Under the pieces are notes generated by a model. That model was not told where the DNA came from and did no database searches. It was given only the letters and a program-made list of their open reading frames with translations. Of a stretch of 26,202 nucleotides of DNA, positions 7,629 to 16,666 are shown one piece after another. The stretch comes from SIG575 sp045542485 (GTDB lineage Bacteria; Bacillota; Clostridia; Oscillospirales; Acutalibacteraceae): NCBI GenBank assembly GCA_045542485.1, contig JAZQLC010000054.1, forward strand, positions 1-26,202, written 5' to 3'. Position numbers and translations under genes: made by a program. The first letter of the stretch is position 1. The number at the start of each line of letters is the position of its first letter.

Positions 7629-8957
7629 CTACTCACCTTTTCTTTCAAATTTAGCTATAAAAAAGCCGTCGGAATCATACATATGAGGCAAAACCGTAAG
7701 CATCTTGTCCTCAACTACACCAAACTTATCTGCGTGAGGAATATCACACAAAACAAACTCTTTATTTTCCTGCAAAAATCTGCGACAAACTTCTGTGTTT
7801 TCTTTAGGATTCAGGCTACACGTTGAGTAAATAAGTGTGCCGTTTTCCTTTACATATCTTGAGGTTATACACAGTATAAGATACTGCAAACTATATAATT
7901 TGTCAATATCGTCAGGAGACTTGTATTTGATTTCAGGCTTTCTCCTAATGATACCGAGACCTGAACACGGAACGTCGCAGAGCACTTTATCAAAAAATCC
8001 GAGAGACGGATTAAACACAGAGGCATCATTTACAACCGTTCTGACAGAAGAAAGATTCAGCCTGGCTGCTCCGTCATTAATAAGATTTACTCTTGAAGAA
8101 TAAATATCACACGATGTAATTGAGCCTGTATCATTCATAGACTCACAAATTGTAAACGTTTTACCGCCCGGAGCTGAGCAAACATCGAGAACCGAATCCC
8201 CTTCTTCTGCACCGAGAGCTTTACAACAAAGCTGAGATGATATATCCTGAACATGAAAACAACCGTCTTTGAACGACTGAAGAGACTCAACAGCACCCGG
8301 TTTTGTCAGTTTGAGAGCGTTTTCCACATAGCCTGTTTTTCCGGCAATGATACCTTCTTTTTCAAGAGACAAAATCAGATTTTCATCAGTGGTTTTCGTT
8401 GTGTTTACCCTGATATAAACAGGGACTTCGCCAAGAGAAGACTTAAGTATCTCTTCACCATTGTCACAACCATATGCGCTACAATACATATCGACAAGCC
8501 ACTGAGGACAAGAATATTTAACAGACAAATAATTCTTATCTTTTTTATCCGGCAAAACAAGACCGTTTGTCATAATCTTCCGAAGAACGGCATTCACCAG
8601 TCCTGACGCAAACGATGCCCTGTTAGCTTTAACAAGATTTACACTTTCATTTACAGCTGCTGAAGACGGAATTTTATCCATAAACAGAAGTTGATAAGCA
8701 CCAAGTCTCAGTGCTATAAGAACTTCAGGTTTTAATTTTTTCAGAGGCTGTTTCAGATATTGGGAAAGATTGTAATCAAGAGTAATCTGCCTCTCACAAA
8801 CACCATAAACAAGCGCACTGACAAAAGCCTTATCACGCGCATCCATATTATTTTTTTGTAAATATGTATCTATGGTCAGATTTGAATAGGCATTTGAAGT
8901 GTGAATCCTGAAAAGAATTTCAAAAGCCTTCTGACGCGGTGAATTTTTTGTACTCAT
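7629..8957 (-). CDS. rsmB: 16S rRNA m5C967 methyltransferase RsmB (Sun/Fmu)
   Basis: A 442-residue SAM-dependent cytosine-5 methyltransferase. An N-terminal NusB-like RNA-binding domain (about 5-135) precedes a Rossmann methyltransferase domain with motif I 'VLDVCSAPGGKT' (256-267). The two family cysteines are Cys331 in 'DVPCSGLG' and Cys380 in 'YSTCSLNP'; the latter is the expected catalytic nucleophile. The 'IRRKPEIKY' segment after Cys331 is typical of RsmB. The start codon overlaps the preceding stop by one base (TAATG). The fmt-rsmB-rlmN neighbourhood is the classic Firmicute arrangement, here with a protease gene inserted after fmt. Confidence 0.96.
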   Translation of the reverse strand: MSTKNSPRQKAFEILFRIHTSNAYSNLTIDTYLQKNNMDARDKAFVSALVYGVCERQITLDYNLSQYLKQPLKKLKPEVLIALRLGAYQLLFMDKIPSSAAVNESVNLVKANRASFASGLVNAVLRKIMTNGLVLPDKKDKNYLSVKYSCPQWLVDMYCSAYGCDNGEEILKSSLGEVPVYIRVNTTKTTDENLILSLEKEGIIAGKTGYVENALKLTKPGAVESLQSFKDGCFHVQDISSQLCCKALGAEEGDSVLDVCSAPGGKTFTICESMNDTGSITSCDIYSSRVNLINDGAARLNLSSVRTVVNDASVFNPSLGFFDKVLCDVPCSGLGIIRRKPEIKYKSPDDIDKLYSLQYLILCITSRYVKENGTLIYSTCSLNPKENTEVCRRFLQENKEFVLCDIPHADKFGVVEDKMLTVLPHMYDSDGFFIAKFERKGE

Positions 8958-9667
8958 TATCTTCTTCTGCCTCTGCCGAACATAATAATAAATCTCAAAA
9001 GGTTTGCAATTGACGTAGCCAAAGCAGCAACATAAGTCATCGCAGCGGCGGATAATACTTTTTTTGTACCTACAATCTCATCTTCACTGAGAATATTTGT
9101 CTGAGAGATAACCTCAACGGCTCTTCTGCTGGCATTGAATTCAACAGGAAGAGTTATAAACTGAAAAACAGCAATAAGCGCATAAAGTGCAAGACCAATA
9201 TCAATAAGAATTCCAAAACCGAGAAAAGCACCGATAAGCGCAATAGGAATACCAAGAGTAGAACCGATATTACAAACCGGAATAATAGCATTTCTCCATT
9301 TTATGGGCGCATAATTCTGAGCGTGTTGTGCTGCATGACCGGCTTCGTGACAAGCCACACCGATTGCCGCAACAGAAGTAGATGAGAAAACCGCATCAGA
9401 TAACCTGATAACCCTGGCTTTAGGGTCATAATGGTCACTGAGTTTGCCGGATACTCTTTCTATCTGCACATCGTTTATGCCATAAAAACGAAGAACCTGT
9501 AAAGCTGCGTTAGCGCCTGTCAGTCCTCTTGAAGACATAACTTTTGAATATTTATTGAAATTACTTTTAACCTTAACCTGCGCCATAATTGAAAAAATAA
9601 GTGCAGGACCTACAATTACAAGATAAAGCCAATAGCCTTCAAGATAATTCCAAAACAAAACAAACAC
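8957..9667 (-). CDS. YugP-family zinc metallopeptidase, membrane protein
   Basis: A 236-residue membrane protein of the DUF2268/YugP type with the zinc protease motif HEAGH at residues 107-111 (His107, Glu108, His111). A hydrophobic helix near 12-30 and two or more hydrophobic segments after residue 120 place it in the membrane. The C-terminus is GRGRRR. Its substrate is unknown. The longest frame starts with GTG at 9667, one base after the fmt stop. A TTG at 9658 lies six bases after AGGTG and is a real alternative. B. subtilis lacks this gene between fmt and rsmB, but the insertion is frequent in Clostridia as I recall. Confidence 0.88.
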   Translation of the reverse strand: MFVLFWNYLEGYWLYLVIVGPALIFSIMAQVKVKSNFNKYSKVMSSRGLTGANAALQVLRFYGINDVQIERVSGKLSDHYDPKARVIRLSDAVFSSTSVAAIGVACHEAGHAAQHAQNYAPIKWRNAIIPVCNIGSTLGIPIALIGAFLGFGILIDIGLALYALIAVFQFITLPVEFNASRRAVEVISQTNILSEDEIVGTKKVLSAAAMTYVAALATSIANLLRFIIMFGRGRRR

Positions 9668-10594
9668 CTACCCGATAATTTTACCAATTTCTAATTTATT
9701 ACCTGCAAGGAAAGACACAATATCCATCTGTTTTTTGCCGTCAGGCTGAAGTGTTTTCACAGAAATACCATTACCATCGCCACAAGCGACAACAAGCTGT
9801 TTTCTGTTTTCAACAATTTCACCCGGCTGACCTTTTACATTCTCAACATATTCTGATGCAAAAATTTTATATTTTACGCCATCAATAAAAGTCACTGCAA
9901 CCGGCCAGGGATTCAGACCTCTGATTTTATTGTAAACAGACAAAGCGGATTCATTCCAGTTAATATTTGAGATTTCTTTGGAAAGAAGCGGTGCATATGT
10001 TGACTCTTCATCAACCTGAGGAGTCCTCACAAGTGTACCGTTTTCAAGTTTTTCAAGCGTTTCTTCAAGAACATCAGCACCGACTAATGAAAGTCTGTCA
10101 TAAAGTTCACCTGCTGTTTCTTTAAACTCAATCCTGACTTTTCTTTCAACGAGCATATCGCCCGTGTCAAGACCTTCATTCATCATCATAGATGTGACGC
10201 CGGAATATTCGTCACCATTGATAACAGACCACTGAATGGGTGCTGCACCTCTGAGTTTCGGAAGAAGAGAACCGTGAATGTTTATGCATCCATATGGTGC
10301 GCTTTCCAGAATTTCCTTAGGAAGAATTTTTCCATATGCCACTACAACAATAAGATCAGGTTGCAGTCTGTTTATTATCTCAAGAGCAGTGCCGTCTCTC
10401 ATTTTTTCAGGCTGATATACTTCAATACCGTTTTTGAGTGCACATACTTTAACTGCAGGTGGAGTAATCACACGCTTTCTGCCAACTGGTTTATCAGGCT
10501 GGGTGAAAACGCCGACTACATCGCAACCGTATTCAATAAGTTTTTCAAGACACGGTACTGCAAAATCAGGTGTGCCCATAAAAACTACTCTCAT
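9668..10594 (-). CDS. fmt: Methionyl-tRNA formyltransferase
   Basis: A 308-residue enzyme that formylates initiator Met-tRNA using 10-formyl-tetrahydrofolate. The N-terminal 'GTPDFAVP' (7-14) and the catalytic 'NIHGSLLPKLRGAAPIQ' (105-121, with Asn105 and His107) are family signatures. 'EGLDTGDML' supplies the third catalytic Asp. The C-terminal half is the tRNA-binding OB-like domain, and length is normal. The ATG overlaps the def stop as ATGA, and GGAGGG lies upstream. Co-transcription with def pairs N-formyl addition with its removal. Confidence 0.97.
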   Translation of the reverse strand: MRVVFMGTPDFAVPCLEKLIEYGCDVVGVFTQPDKPVGRKRVITPPAVKVCALKNGIEVYQPEKMRDGTALEIINRLQPDLIVVVAYGKILPKEILESAPYGCINIHGSLLPKLRGAAPIQWSVINGDEYSGVTSMMMNEGLDTGDMLVERKVRIEFKETAGELYDRLSLVGADVLEETLEKLENGTLVRTPQVDEESTYAPLLSKEISNINWNESALSVYNKIRGLNPWPVAVTFIDGVKYKIFASEYVENVKGQPGEIVENRKQLVVACGDGNGISVKTLQPDGKKQMDIVSFLAGNKLEIGKIIG

Positions 10595-11052
10595 TTTTTA
10601 CCCTCCGCATCAGGAATAACTTTATCAATATATAAAACACCATCAAGGTGGTCGATTTCATGGCAAAAAGCCTTTGCCTTTAGCCCTGTACCTTTATGAA
10701 TGTACCATTTTCCGTTTCTGTCCTGTGCTTTTACTTTAACGGTCATCGGTCGCACAGTGTTACCTGACTGTCCGGGAAGAGAAAGACATCCCTCGGGAGT
10801 AATCTGCTTTTCATCAGACACTTCGATAATTTCAGGGTTTACAAGTTCAATCAAACCTTCACCGATATCAACAATGACTACTCTTTTCAGAATACCGACC
10901 TGCACCGCAGCAAGACCAACACCATCTGCATTTCTCATTGTTTCTACCATATCATCAATAAGGTCTGAAAGTTTACCGTCAAACTTTTCCACTACCCTGC
11001 TCTTCTTTCTCAAAACAGGGTCACCATATTTCACAATATTTCTTAACGCCAT
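10591..11052 (-). CDS. def: Peptide deformylase
   Basis: A 153-residue iron or zinc enzyme that removes the formyl group from nascent proteins. All three signature motifs are present: 'GVGLAAVQ' at 44-51, 'EGCLSLPG' at 87-94 with metal ligand Cys89, and 'HEIDH' at 131-135 with metal ligands His131 and His135 and catalytic Glu132. Length and the short C-terminus fit the clostridial enzymes. The start is ATG with GTGGTGA six bases upstream. It lies 15 bases after priA and overlaps fmt by four bases. Confidence 0.97.
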   Translation of the reverse strand: MALRNIVKYGDPVLRKKSRVVEKFDGKLSDLIDDMVETMRNADGVGLAAVQVGILKRVVIVDIGEGLIELVNPEIIEVSDEKQITPEGCLSLPGQSGNTVRPMTVKVKAQDRNGKWYIHKGTGLKAKAFCHEIDHLDGVLYIDKVIPDAEGKK

Positions 11053-11067
11053 ATTTGTTCACCACTT

Positions 11068-13512
11068 TTATATCATATTTTCGGGATTGATATCCGCAAA
11101 AACAGTAACATCAAATTTTTTGTATTTGTCATCAAACTCACTGAGTAATTCAGTCATCATATTTCTGAATGACTTTGTGTTGTGACATTTCAGAATCAAT
11201 CTGTATCTGTATTTATTATTAACTTTTGCCACTTTGAGCGGGACGGGTCCCAAGGCAATAATCTGCTCACTTTTGTATCGGGATGATGTTTTTTCTTTCA
11301 ATAACTGAAGAAAAGCTTTTGAAGAATTAGAAACATTCAATTCATTTCCGCCGACAAAACCAACAACGCACAAATCGCAATAAGGTGGATAGACCATCAT
11401 TTTTCTGACTCTGATTTCATAATCAAAAAACGAATCATAATCCTGATTCTGTGCGAATTTAATTATTTCATTATCGGGCGTAAAAGTCTGTATAATCGCT
11501 TTGCCCATAAAACTGCCTCTGCCTGAACGGCCAATTACCTGAGTAAGTAAAGAAAAAGTTCTCTCACTGCTCCTGAAATCGTCATTGAAAAGTTGCATAT
11601 CAGCACAGATTATACCAACAAGTGTAACATTTTCAAAATCAAGACCCTTTGCAACCATCTGCGTTCCGACCATAATATCATATTCGCCCTTACCGAATTT
11701 TTCAAAATTCTCTTCATAAGCAGAGCGTGACATTGTTGAGTCAGCATCCATTCTGAGAATTTTAGCATCAGGCAAAATAATATTAAGTTCTTCTTCAATT
11801 TTCTGTGTACCGACACCGTTATATCTTAATTCGTGACTGCCACAAGCCTCACACTTCACATCTGAAGACATACTATGACCGCAATAGTGGCACATAAGTT
11901 TGCCGTTTTTCGTATGATAAGTCATTGAAATACTACAATGCGGACAAGTAATTACGCTACTGCATTTTTTACAGGCAACAAATGTATTATATCCTCTTCT
12001 GTTAAGCAGAATAATGGATTGATGACCGTTTTCAAAATTTTCCTGCAGCTGCTCTGCAAGAACAGGACTGATAACTGCTTTTTCGCCGAACTTGGCAAAC
12101 TGTGTAAGGTCAACGGTAAGAACATCAGGTAATGCAGATGTACCATAACGCTCTTTCATCGTAAACAGTTTATATCTTCCTTTTTTCGCATTTGCAAACG
12201 ATTCAACACTGGGTGTTGCAGAAGCCATAAGAAACAATGCATTATTATAAGCACATCTGAATTTGGCAACATCACGGGCGTGAAAACGGGGTGAGTTTTC
12301 AGATTTATATGTATGCTCCTGCTCCTCGTCCATGATAATAAGCCCAAGATTTTCAAGAGGTGCAAAAACCGCTGAACGGGTTCCGATGGCAATAAGAGCT
12401 TCTTTTTTCTTCACTCTTTTATATTCATCTGCCCTTTCACCCATAGAAAGACCACTGTGAAAAACAGCAATTTTTCTGCCATACCGTTTCTTGAAAATTC
12501 GTATAGTCTGAGGAGTGAGTGAGATTTCAGGCACCATAACAATGACACCTTTCCCCTCTTTCACAGCCTCATCAATAAGCTTCAGATAAACCTGAGTTTT
12601 TCCGCTGCCGGTCACTCCGTAAAGAAGTGCTGCAGTGCCTTCTTCCTGTTTCAGCAACTGAACAAGTCCAAGAAAAGCTTTGTTCTGCTCATCGGACAAC
12701 ACAATATCAGTCATCTCGCAATCCGTGGCAACAAATGGAGTTCTGTAAATTTCTTTATCGTAAAACTCACAGATACCTTTAGAAACCAAAGCGTTAACAA
12801 CTGCTGTTGTGACACCTGTATAATAACACACTTCTTTCACTGATGCCGATCCGACTTCAATGAGCAAATCATAAACCAACCTCTGTTTCTGAGACATTTT
12901 ACACTCATAATCCTCACTGACAATTCTCACCATTTTCTGAAGATTGTCACCAACATTACGGGATGCATCAATATTTCTGAAAATTATATTTTTTTCGTAA
13001 AGTTCTTTAAAAGCGGGGCTTTCATCAGAAATCCCAACTGCTTTACAGATTTTCTGTTTTTCAGAAAAGCCTCTTTTTTTTTCGTTAAAATAGTTTATGA
13101 TTTTTCTTGCATCTTCACTCAGGGACTCATAACTTAACTGTGCTTCTTCGTTAATAGAATAAGAAACTATTGTTTTATAGTTTATTCCCGTCGGAAGCAT
13201 AGCTTTGACAGCTTCATACACAGAACAAAAAGTTCTTTCCTTAAGCCAGAAAGCAACTTTCAGCATTTCCTCAGTCACAATCGGCTCGTCATCAACTGCA
13301 CGGATTATAGATTTCACACTTCGTGCGTTTGGTCTTTCATCAGTTATACCTGTAACAATTGCCATTTTTGGCTTGTTTGAATTACCAAACGGCACAAGTA
13401 CGCGCATACCGACCTTGATTTTTTCAGGATTTTCTTTTATGAGGTATGCGTATGTCTTATCAAATGACGGCAACACACCATCAACTGATGTTTCGGCGTA
13501 AACTTTTGACAT
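11068..13512 (-). CDS. priA: Primosomal replication restart helicase PriA
   Basis: An 814-residue superfamily 2 helicase that reloads the replisome at stalled forks. An N-terminal 3'-DNA-binding region (1-105) and winged-helix region precede the helicase core, with Walker A 'GVTGSGKT' at 299-306 and the Walker B-type 'DEEQEH' at 395-400. Eight zinc-binding cysteines are at 514, 517, 523, 526, 541, 544, 554 and 557. 'GTQMVAKGLDF' is the conserved motif V region. Start is ATG with AGGAGG nine bases upstream. A 37-base gap separates it from rpoZ; coaBC, which occupies this place in B. subtilis, is absent. Confidence 0.97.
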   Translation of the reverse strand: MSKVYAETSVDGVLPSFDKTYAYLIKENPEKIKVGMRVLVPFGNSNKPKMAIVTGITDERPNARSVKSIIRAVDDEPIVTEEMLKVAFWLKERTFCSVYEAVKAMLPTGINYKTIVSYSINEEAQLSYESLSEDARKIINYFNEKKRGFSEKQKICKAVGISDESPAFKELYEKNIIFRNIDASRNVGDNLQKMVRIVSEDYECKMSQKQRLVYDLLIEVGSASVKEVCYYTGVTTAVVNALVSKGICEFYDKEIYRTPFVATDCEMTDIVLSDEQNKAFLGLVQLLKQEEGTAALLYGVTGSGKTQVYLKLIDEAVKEGKGVIVMVPEISLTPQTIRIFKKRYGRKIAVFHSGLSMGERADEYKRVKKKEALIAIGTRSAVFAPLENLGLIIMDEEQEHTYKSENSPRFHARDVAKFRCAYNNALFLMASATPSVESFANAKKGRYKLFTMKERYGTSALPDVLTVDLTQFAKFGEKAVISPVLAEQLQENFENGHQSIILLNRRGYNTFVACKKCSSVITCPHCSISMTYHTKNGKLMCHYCGHSMSSDVKCEACGSHELRYNGVGTQKIEEELNIILPDAKILRMDADSTMSRSAYEENFEKFGKGEYDIMVGTQMVAKGLDFENVTLVGIICADMQLFNDDFRSSERTFSLLTQVIGRSGRGSFMGKAIIQTFTPDNEIIKFAQNQDYDSFFDYEIRVRKMMVYPPYCDLCVVGFVGGNELNVSNSSKAFLQLLKEKTSSRYKSEQIIALGPVPLKVAKVNNKYRYRLILKCHNTKSFRNMMTELLSEFDDKYKKFDVTVFADINPENMI

Positions 13513-13549
13513 ACAATTTTACCTCCTGAAAAATAAGTGTGCTAGGAAA

Positions 13550-13759
13550 TTAAAGGTCTCTGATATCCTCAGGCTCTTCAATAAGGAATTTTCCGTCAAG
13601 GAACTCATTTACTGCAAGTGTTACGGGTTTTTCAACAATAATTTCGCCCTTCTTTTCTGCCTCTTCAGCGATAACTCTTGCTCTTTTTGCAGTTGCAAGA
13701 ACAAGTGAATAACGGCTGGTTTTGTCTTTAAGTACGTTTCTCAAATCGGGATTAAGCAT
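13550..13759 (-). CDS. rpoZ: RNA polymerase omega subunit
   Basis: A 69-residue omega subunit that helps fold and assemble the beta' subunit. The N-terminal 'SRYSLVLATAKRAR' (about 15-28) and 'KPVTLAVNEFLDGKF' (about 44-58) segments match the omega core. Length is typical of Firmicutes. The start is ATG with AGAGAGG upstream, overlapping the 3' end of gmk by eight bases. gmk next to rpoZ is widely conserved. Confidence 0.94.
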   Translation of the reverse strand: MLNPDLRNVLKDKTSRYSLVLATAKRARVIAEEAEKKGEIIVEKPVTLAVNEFLDGKFLIEEPEDIRDL

Positions 13760-14363
13760 TTTTAATTACCTCTCTTACTGAATTTTTCATTCTTGATGAT
13801 TTAAATTTTTCCGCTTTAATAATAGCGCATATATCATCAACGGCGTCTTCAAGGACATCGTTGAATACTATGTAATCGTATTTTTCCGCACACTGTATTT
13901 CACCCAGTGCAGCATCGAGTCTCATAAGGATTGACTCTTCGGAATCGGTGTTTCTGCCACGAAGTCTCTGTTCAAGCACCTGCATCGACGGCGGCATAAC
14001 AAAAATACTCACACAGTCAGGATAAAGTTTTCTGATTTTTTCAGCACCCTGAACTTCAATTTTCAGCACAATTGTTTTTTCATCCTCAAGCCACTTATCA
14101 ACAGGAGCTTTCGGTGTGCCATAATAATTTGTGTTGTAAACAGCACTCTCAAGCATATTTTTTGCACTTATCTGCTTTTCAAAGTACTCTTTGCTAACAA
14201 AATAGTAATCTCTTCCGTCAACTTCTTTCTCGCGGATTTCACGTGTAGTCATTGAAATCGACTTCTGAAGTGAGGGCTCTTTTTTGAAGACCTGTTCAAG
14301 GACAGTATCTTTTCCTGAGCCCGAGGGACCAGAGAGAACAACAAGTAAACCTTTAGTGCTCAT
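13752..14363 (-). CDS. gmk: Guanylate kinase
   Basis: A 203-residue enzyme that phosphorylates GMP to GDP. The P-loop is 'GPSGSGKDT' (12-20), followed by 'SMTTREIREKEVDGRDYYFV' (about 41-60), the GMP-binding signature. I place the start at the ATG at 14363: a very strong GAGGAGG stands just upstream, and the frame open further left would add 32 residues unlike guanylate kinases that merely read remA in another frame. The chosen start overlaps remA by 11 bases, so the Shine-Dalgarno is encoded by the poly-Glu end of RemA. Confidence 0.97.
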   Translation of the reverse strand: MSTKGLLVVLSGPSGSGKDTVLEQVFKKEPSLQKSISMTTREIREKEVDGRDYYFVSKEYFEKQISAKNMLESAVYNTNYYGTPKAPVDKWLEDEKTIVLKIEVQGAEKIRKLYPDCVSIFVMPPSMQVLEQRLRGRNTDSEESILMRLDAALGEIQCAEKYDYIVFNDVLEDAVDDICAIIKAEKFKSSRMKNSVREVIKNA

Positions 14364-14637
14364 TTTCTTCCTCCTCTTCAGAAATAACATCAAGCTCGTC
14401 TTCAACATCATTGAGTCTGTTTGCAACTGTTTCTGATTGCAGATATGTAAGAATAACATGGCCGCAATCTGTTATAATTACTGCACGTGTTCTTCTTCCG
14501 TGTGTTGCATCTATCAGTGTGCCTTTTTCTTTGCACTCCTGAATAATTCTTTTTATAGGTGCAGACTCAGGACTTACAATAGCAACAAGTCGTGATGCAT
14601 TAACCATATTACCGAATCCGATATTTATAAGCTTCAT
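14353..14637 (-). CDS. remA: Extracellular matrix regulator RemA (DUF370/YlzA)
   Basis: A 94-residue DNA-binding protein. In B. subtilis RemA activates biofilm matrix and osmoprotection genes by wrapping DNA around an oligomeric ring. The N-terminal 'INIGFGNMVNASRLVAI' and central 'LIDATHGRRTRAVIITD' with the basic GRRTR patch are the family signature. A C-terminal acidic tail ending EEEEENEH makes it slightly longer than most; it also encodes the gmk ribosome-binding site. ATG follows AGAGGT at good spacing. Between yicC and gmk is its usual place in Firmicutes. Confidence 0.96.
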   Translation of the reverse strand: MKLINIGFGNMVNASRLVAIVSPESAPIKRIIQECKEKGTLIDATHGRRTRAVIITDCGHVILTYLQSETVANRLNDVEDELDVISEEEEENEH

Positions 14638-14649
14638 AACTGTTACCTC

Positions 14650-15531
14650 TTATTCAATATTCTGAATCTGTTCTCTGATTTTTTCGATTTCAGCCTTTAT
14701 ATCAAGAACTGCACGGGCAATTTCAACATCCTGGGCTTTTGAACCGATTGTGTTTGCTTCTCTGTTCATTTCCTGAACAAGAAAATCCATTTTTCTGCCG
14801 ATAGCGTCATCAGAGACAAGAAAAGTCTTAAGTTGCGACATATGACTTGAAAGCCTTACTGTTTCCTCAGCAACTGCTATTTTGTCTGCATAAATTGCAG
14901 CCTCAGTAAGAATTCTCTGCTCGTCAATATGAATTGTATCGCCAAGTGCCTCTTTCATTCTTGTAAGAAGCTTTTCTGAATATTCGCGGACTGTTTCAGG
15001 AGAGCGTTTTTCAATCATTTCAACTTTTCCTGATATTAATTCCAATCTTGACAAAACATCATTTTTGAGCTTTTCACCCTCTGCTCGACGCATAACAAGA
15101 ATACCACTCAGCGCCTCTTCTGCTGCAATTTTGACAGTATTCCATACCTTTTCTTCATCAACTTCTGCTTTTTTGATTTCAAGTACATCATTGTATCTTG
15201 CAAGTGCATTTGCCGAAACATCGGCAGAAACACCGAGATTTTCAGAAATATCTTTAAGTGCTGCAAGATAGCTTTTGGCAAGAGGAATGTTCGCACTGAC
15301 ATTTATATTTTCGTCGTCAAGAGATGTTATCTGAACGAAACACTCAACCTTACCTCTTGAAATTGAACCTGAGAAAAATGTTTTTAATTTTTCTTCAAGA
15401 AACAGATAATTTCTCGGCGTTCTGGCAGAAAACTCAAAGTATCTGTGATTCACACTCTTGATTTCAACGGTAACATCCATTCCATCAACAGTGCACTGAC
15501 CTCTGCCATAGCCTGTCATACTGCTAATCAT
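14650..15531 (-). CDS. yicC: YicC/YloC-family endoribonuclease
   Basis: A 293-residue protein. The N-terminus 'MISSMTGYGRG' and the C-terminal block with 'MDFLVQEMNREANTIGSKA' (about 252-270) followed by a charged helix are unmistakable family marks. YicC proteins are endoribonucleases; the E. coli member acts on the small RNA RyhB. The start ATG has only a weak AAGG about 14 bases upstream. It precedes remA by 12 bases, as in B. subtilis yloC-remA-gmk. The cellular RNA target here is unknown. Confidence 0.95.
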   Translation of the reverse strand: MISSMTGYGRGQCTVDGMDVTVEIKSVNHRYFEFSARTPRNYLFLEEKLKTFFSGSISRGKVECFVQITSLDDENINVSANIPLAKSYLAALKDISENLGVSADVSANALARYNDVLEIKKAEVDEEKVWNTVKIAAEEALSGILVMRRAEGEKLKNDVLSRLELISGKVEMIEKRSPETVREYSEKLLTRMKEALGDTIHIDEQRILTEAAIYADKIAVAEETVRLSSHMSQLKTFLVSDDAIGRKMDFLVQEMNREANTIGSKAQDVEIARAVLDIKAEIEKIREQIQNIE

Positions 15532-15543
15532 TATTTCACAACC

Positions 15544-15915
15544 TTATACTAAATTCTGACGGCAGCATCCACAGCTACCACCTAATAAAGTGGGAATATC
15601 CCCACTATATACTCCGTCATTTTCTTCAAATCCCATAAGCTTCATTATACCAACGGCATTTTCGCAACTGCAATAAGCATAATAAGCATTCCTATTAGCG
15701 CCAAAATTAAGTGCTGCACGGATAAGACCTTCTCCTATATCGGGCTTGTCCTGAGGAAAATCAACAGTTTTTACATAAACCTTTGAGCCTTCAACAAAAA
15801 GACTGCATTTACCTATAATCACATCACCTTCAAAGCCAATATATCCACCGTTTACATTGTCTCCGAACAACTCTGAAAGCTGATTGATATTTGTTATTGG
15901 TTTAAAAATATACAT
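15544..15915 (-). CDS. Small GNAT-like protein with Cys-rich C-terminus
   Basis: A 123-residue protein. The segment 'GYIGFEGDVIIGKCSLF' (24-40) looks like GNAT strands beta2-beta3. 'PDIGEGLIRAALNFGA' (58-73) resembles the acetyl-CoA loop and helix of GNAT motif A with Gly61 and Gly63. 'AVGIMKLMGFEEN' (87-99) resembles the motif B helix and Gly-Phe turn. It is shorter than most GNATs and lacks some N-terminal elements. Five cysteines stand out: 82 and 84 as CSC, and 115, 117 and 118 in a 'GGSCGCC' tail. That tail suggests metal binding or redox chemistry, which is inference. It sits between rluB and yicC, four bases after rluB. Substrate unknown. Confidence 0.8.
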   Translation of the reverse strand: MYIFKPITNINQLSELFGDNVNGGYIGFEGDVIIGKCSLFVEGSKVYVKTVDFPQDKPDIGEGLIRAALNFGANRNAYYAYCSCENAVGIMKLMGFEENDGVYSGDIPTLLGGSCGCCRQNLV

Positions 15916-15919
15916 AAAA

Positions 15920-16666
15920 TTACCACTTCTTTTTACCTACTGCACCACTTGAAGCCATAAGTTTATGGACTTCGTCAGGAGTAAGTTCTCTGTATTTGCC
16001 CTGAGCCAACATACCAAGCTTTATTGAACCGTATTGGGTTCTCTTAAGTCTTATAACATCAAGACCGAGGCTCTCGCACATCTTTCTGATTTCACGGTTT
16101 CTTCCCTCATAGAGAATTATTTCAAGAACAGTTCTTGTATCTTCTCTGAGAAGCACCCTTACATCAGCAGGTGCTGTTTTTCTTCCTTCAATCACTATAC
16201 CTACGGCAAGTTGATCAACCATATCTTCCGTCACTTTTTGTCTGACTGTAACACGATATGTTTTCGGTACATGATGCTTAGGATGCATCATCGCGTTTGC
16301 AAACTCACCATCATTTGTCATAAGCAGAAGACCCTCAGAATCTTTATCAAGACGACCAACGGGATAAATCCTTTCGGGAATATCCTTTACAAGTTCTGCA
16401 ACACATTTTCTGTCCATTTCATCACTGAGAGTTGTAATAAAACCTCTGGGCTTATGGAGCATAATATAGTATTTTGTTTTTGTGTTGACAATCTTTTTAC
16501 CGCTGACGGTTACCGTGTCTCTTTTGGGATTGATTTTATCGCCAATCTGAGCCATTCTTCCGTTTACTTTAACTTTACCCTGGGAAATCAACTCCTCTGA
16601 TTTTCTTCTTGATGCGACACCGCATTCTGAAAGAAATTTCTGGAGTCTTACCAAACTTTCAGCCAT
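15920..16666 (-). CDS. rluB: 23S rRNA pseudouridine synthase RluB (RsuA/RluB family)
   Basis: A 248-residue enzyme with an N-terminal S4 RNA-binding domain (about 6-55, 'LQKFLSECGVASRR') and a pseudouridine synthase domain with catalytic Asp107 in 'GRLDKDSEGLLLMTNDG'. RluB makes pseudouridine 2605 (E. coli numbering) in 23S rRNA; the RluB rather than RsuA assignment rests on the clostridial scpB-dacF-rluB context. The ATG follows GGAGG at good spacing. It begins 11 bases after dacF. The spore maturation genes spmA and spmB, which separate dacB/dacF and rluB in many relatives, are absent. Confidence 0.93.
   Translation of the reverse strand: MAESLVRLQKFLSECGVASRRKSEELISQGKVKVNGRMAQIGDKINPKRDTVTVSGKKIVNTKTKYYIMLHKPRGFITTLSDEMDRKCVAELVKDIPERIYPVGRLDKDSEGLLLMTNDGEFANAMMHPKHHVPKTYRVTVRQKVTEDMVDQLAVGIVIEGRKTAPADVRVLLREDTRTVLEIILYEGRNREIRKMCESLGLDVIRLKRTQYGSIKLGMLAQGKYRELTPDEVHKLMASSGAVGKKKW

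Noticed and set aside
12244..12249. TATAAT on the minus strand inside priA as a possible internal promoter
   Set aside because: No acceptable -35 at 16-18 bases (ATGTTG at the expected place); TATAAT alone is common in AT-rich DNA.
16034..16600. Long plus-strand open frame of 188 codons opposite rluB
   Set aside because: It lies wholly antisense to a well-conserved pseudouridine synthase gene, has no recognisable domain, and its composition is what antisense reading of this coding frame would give.
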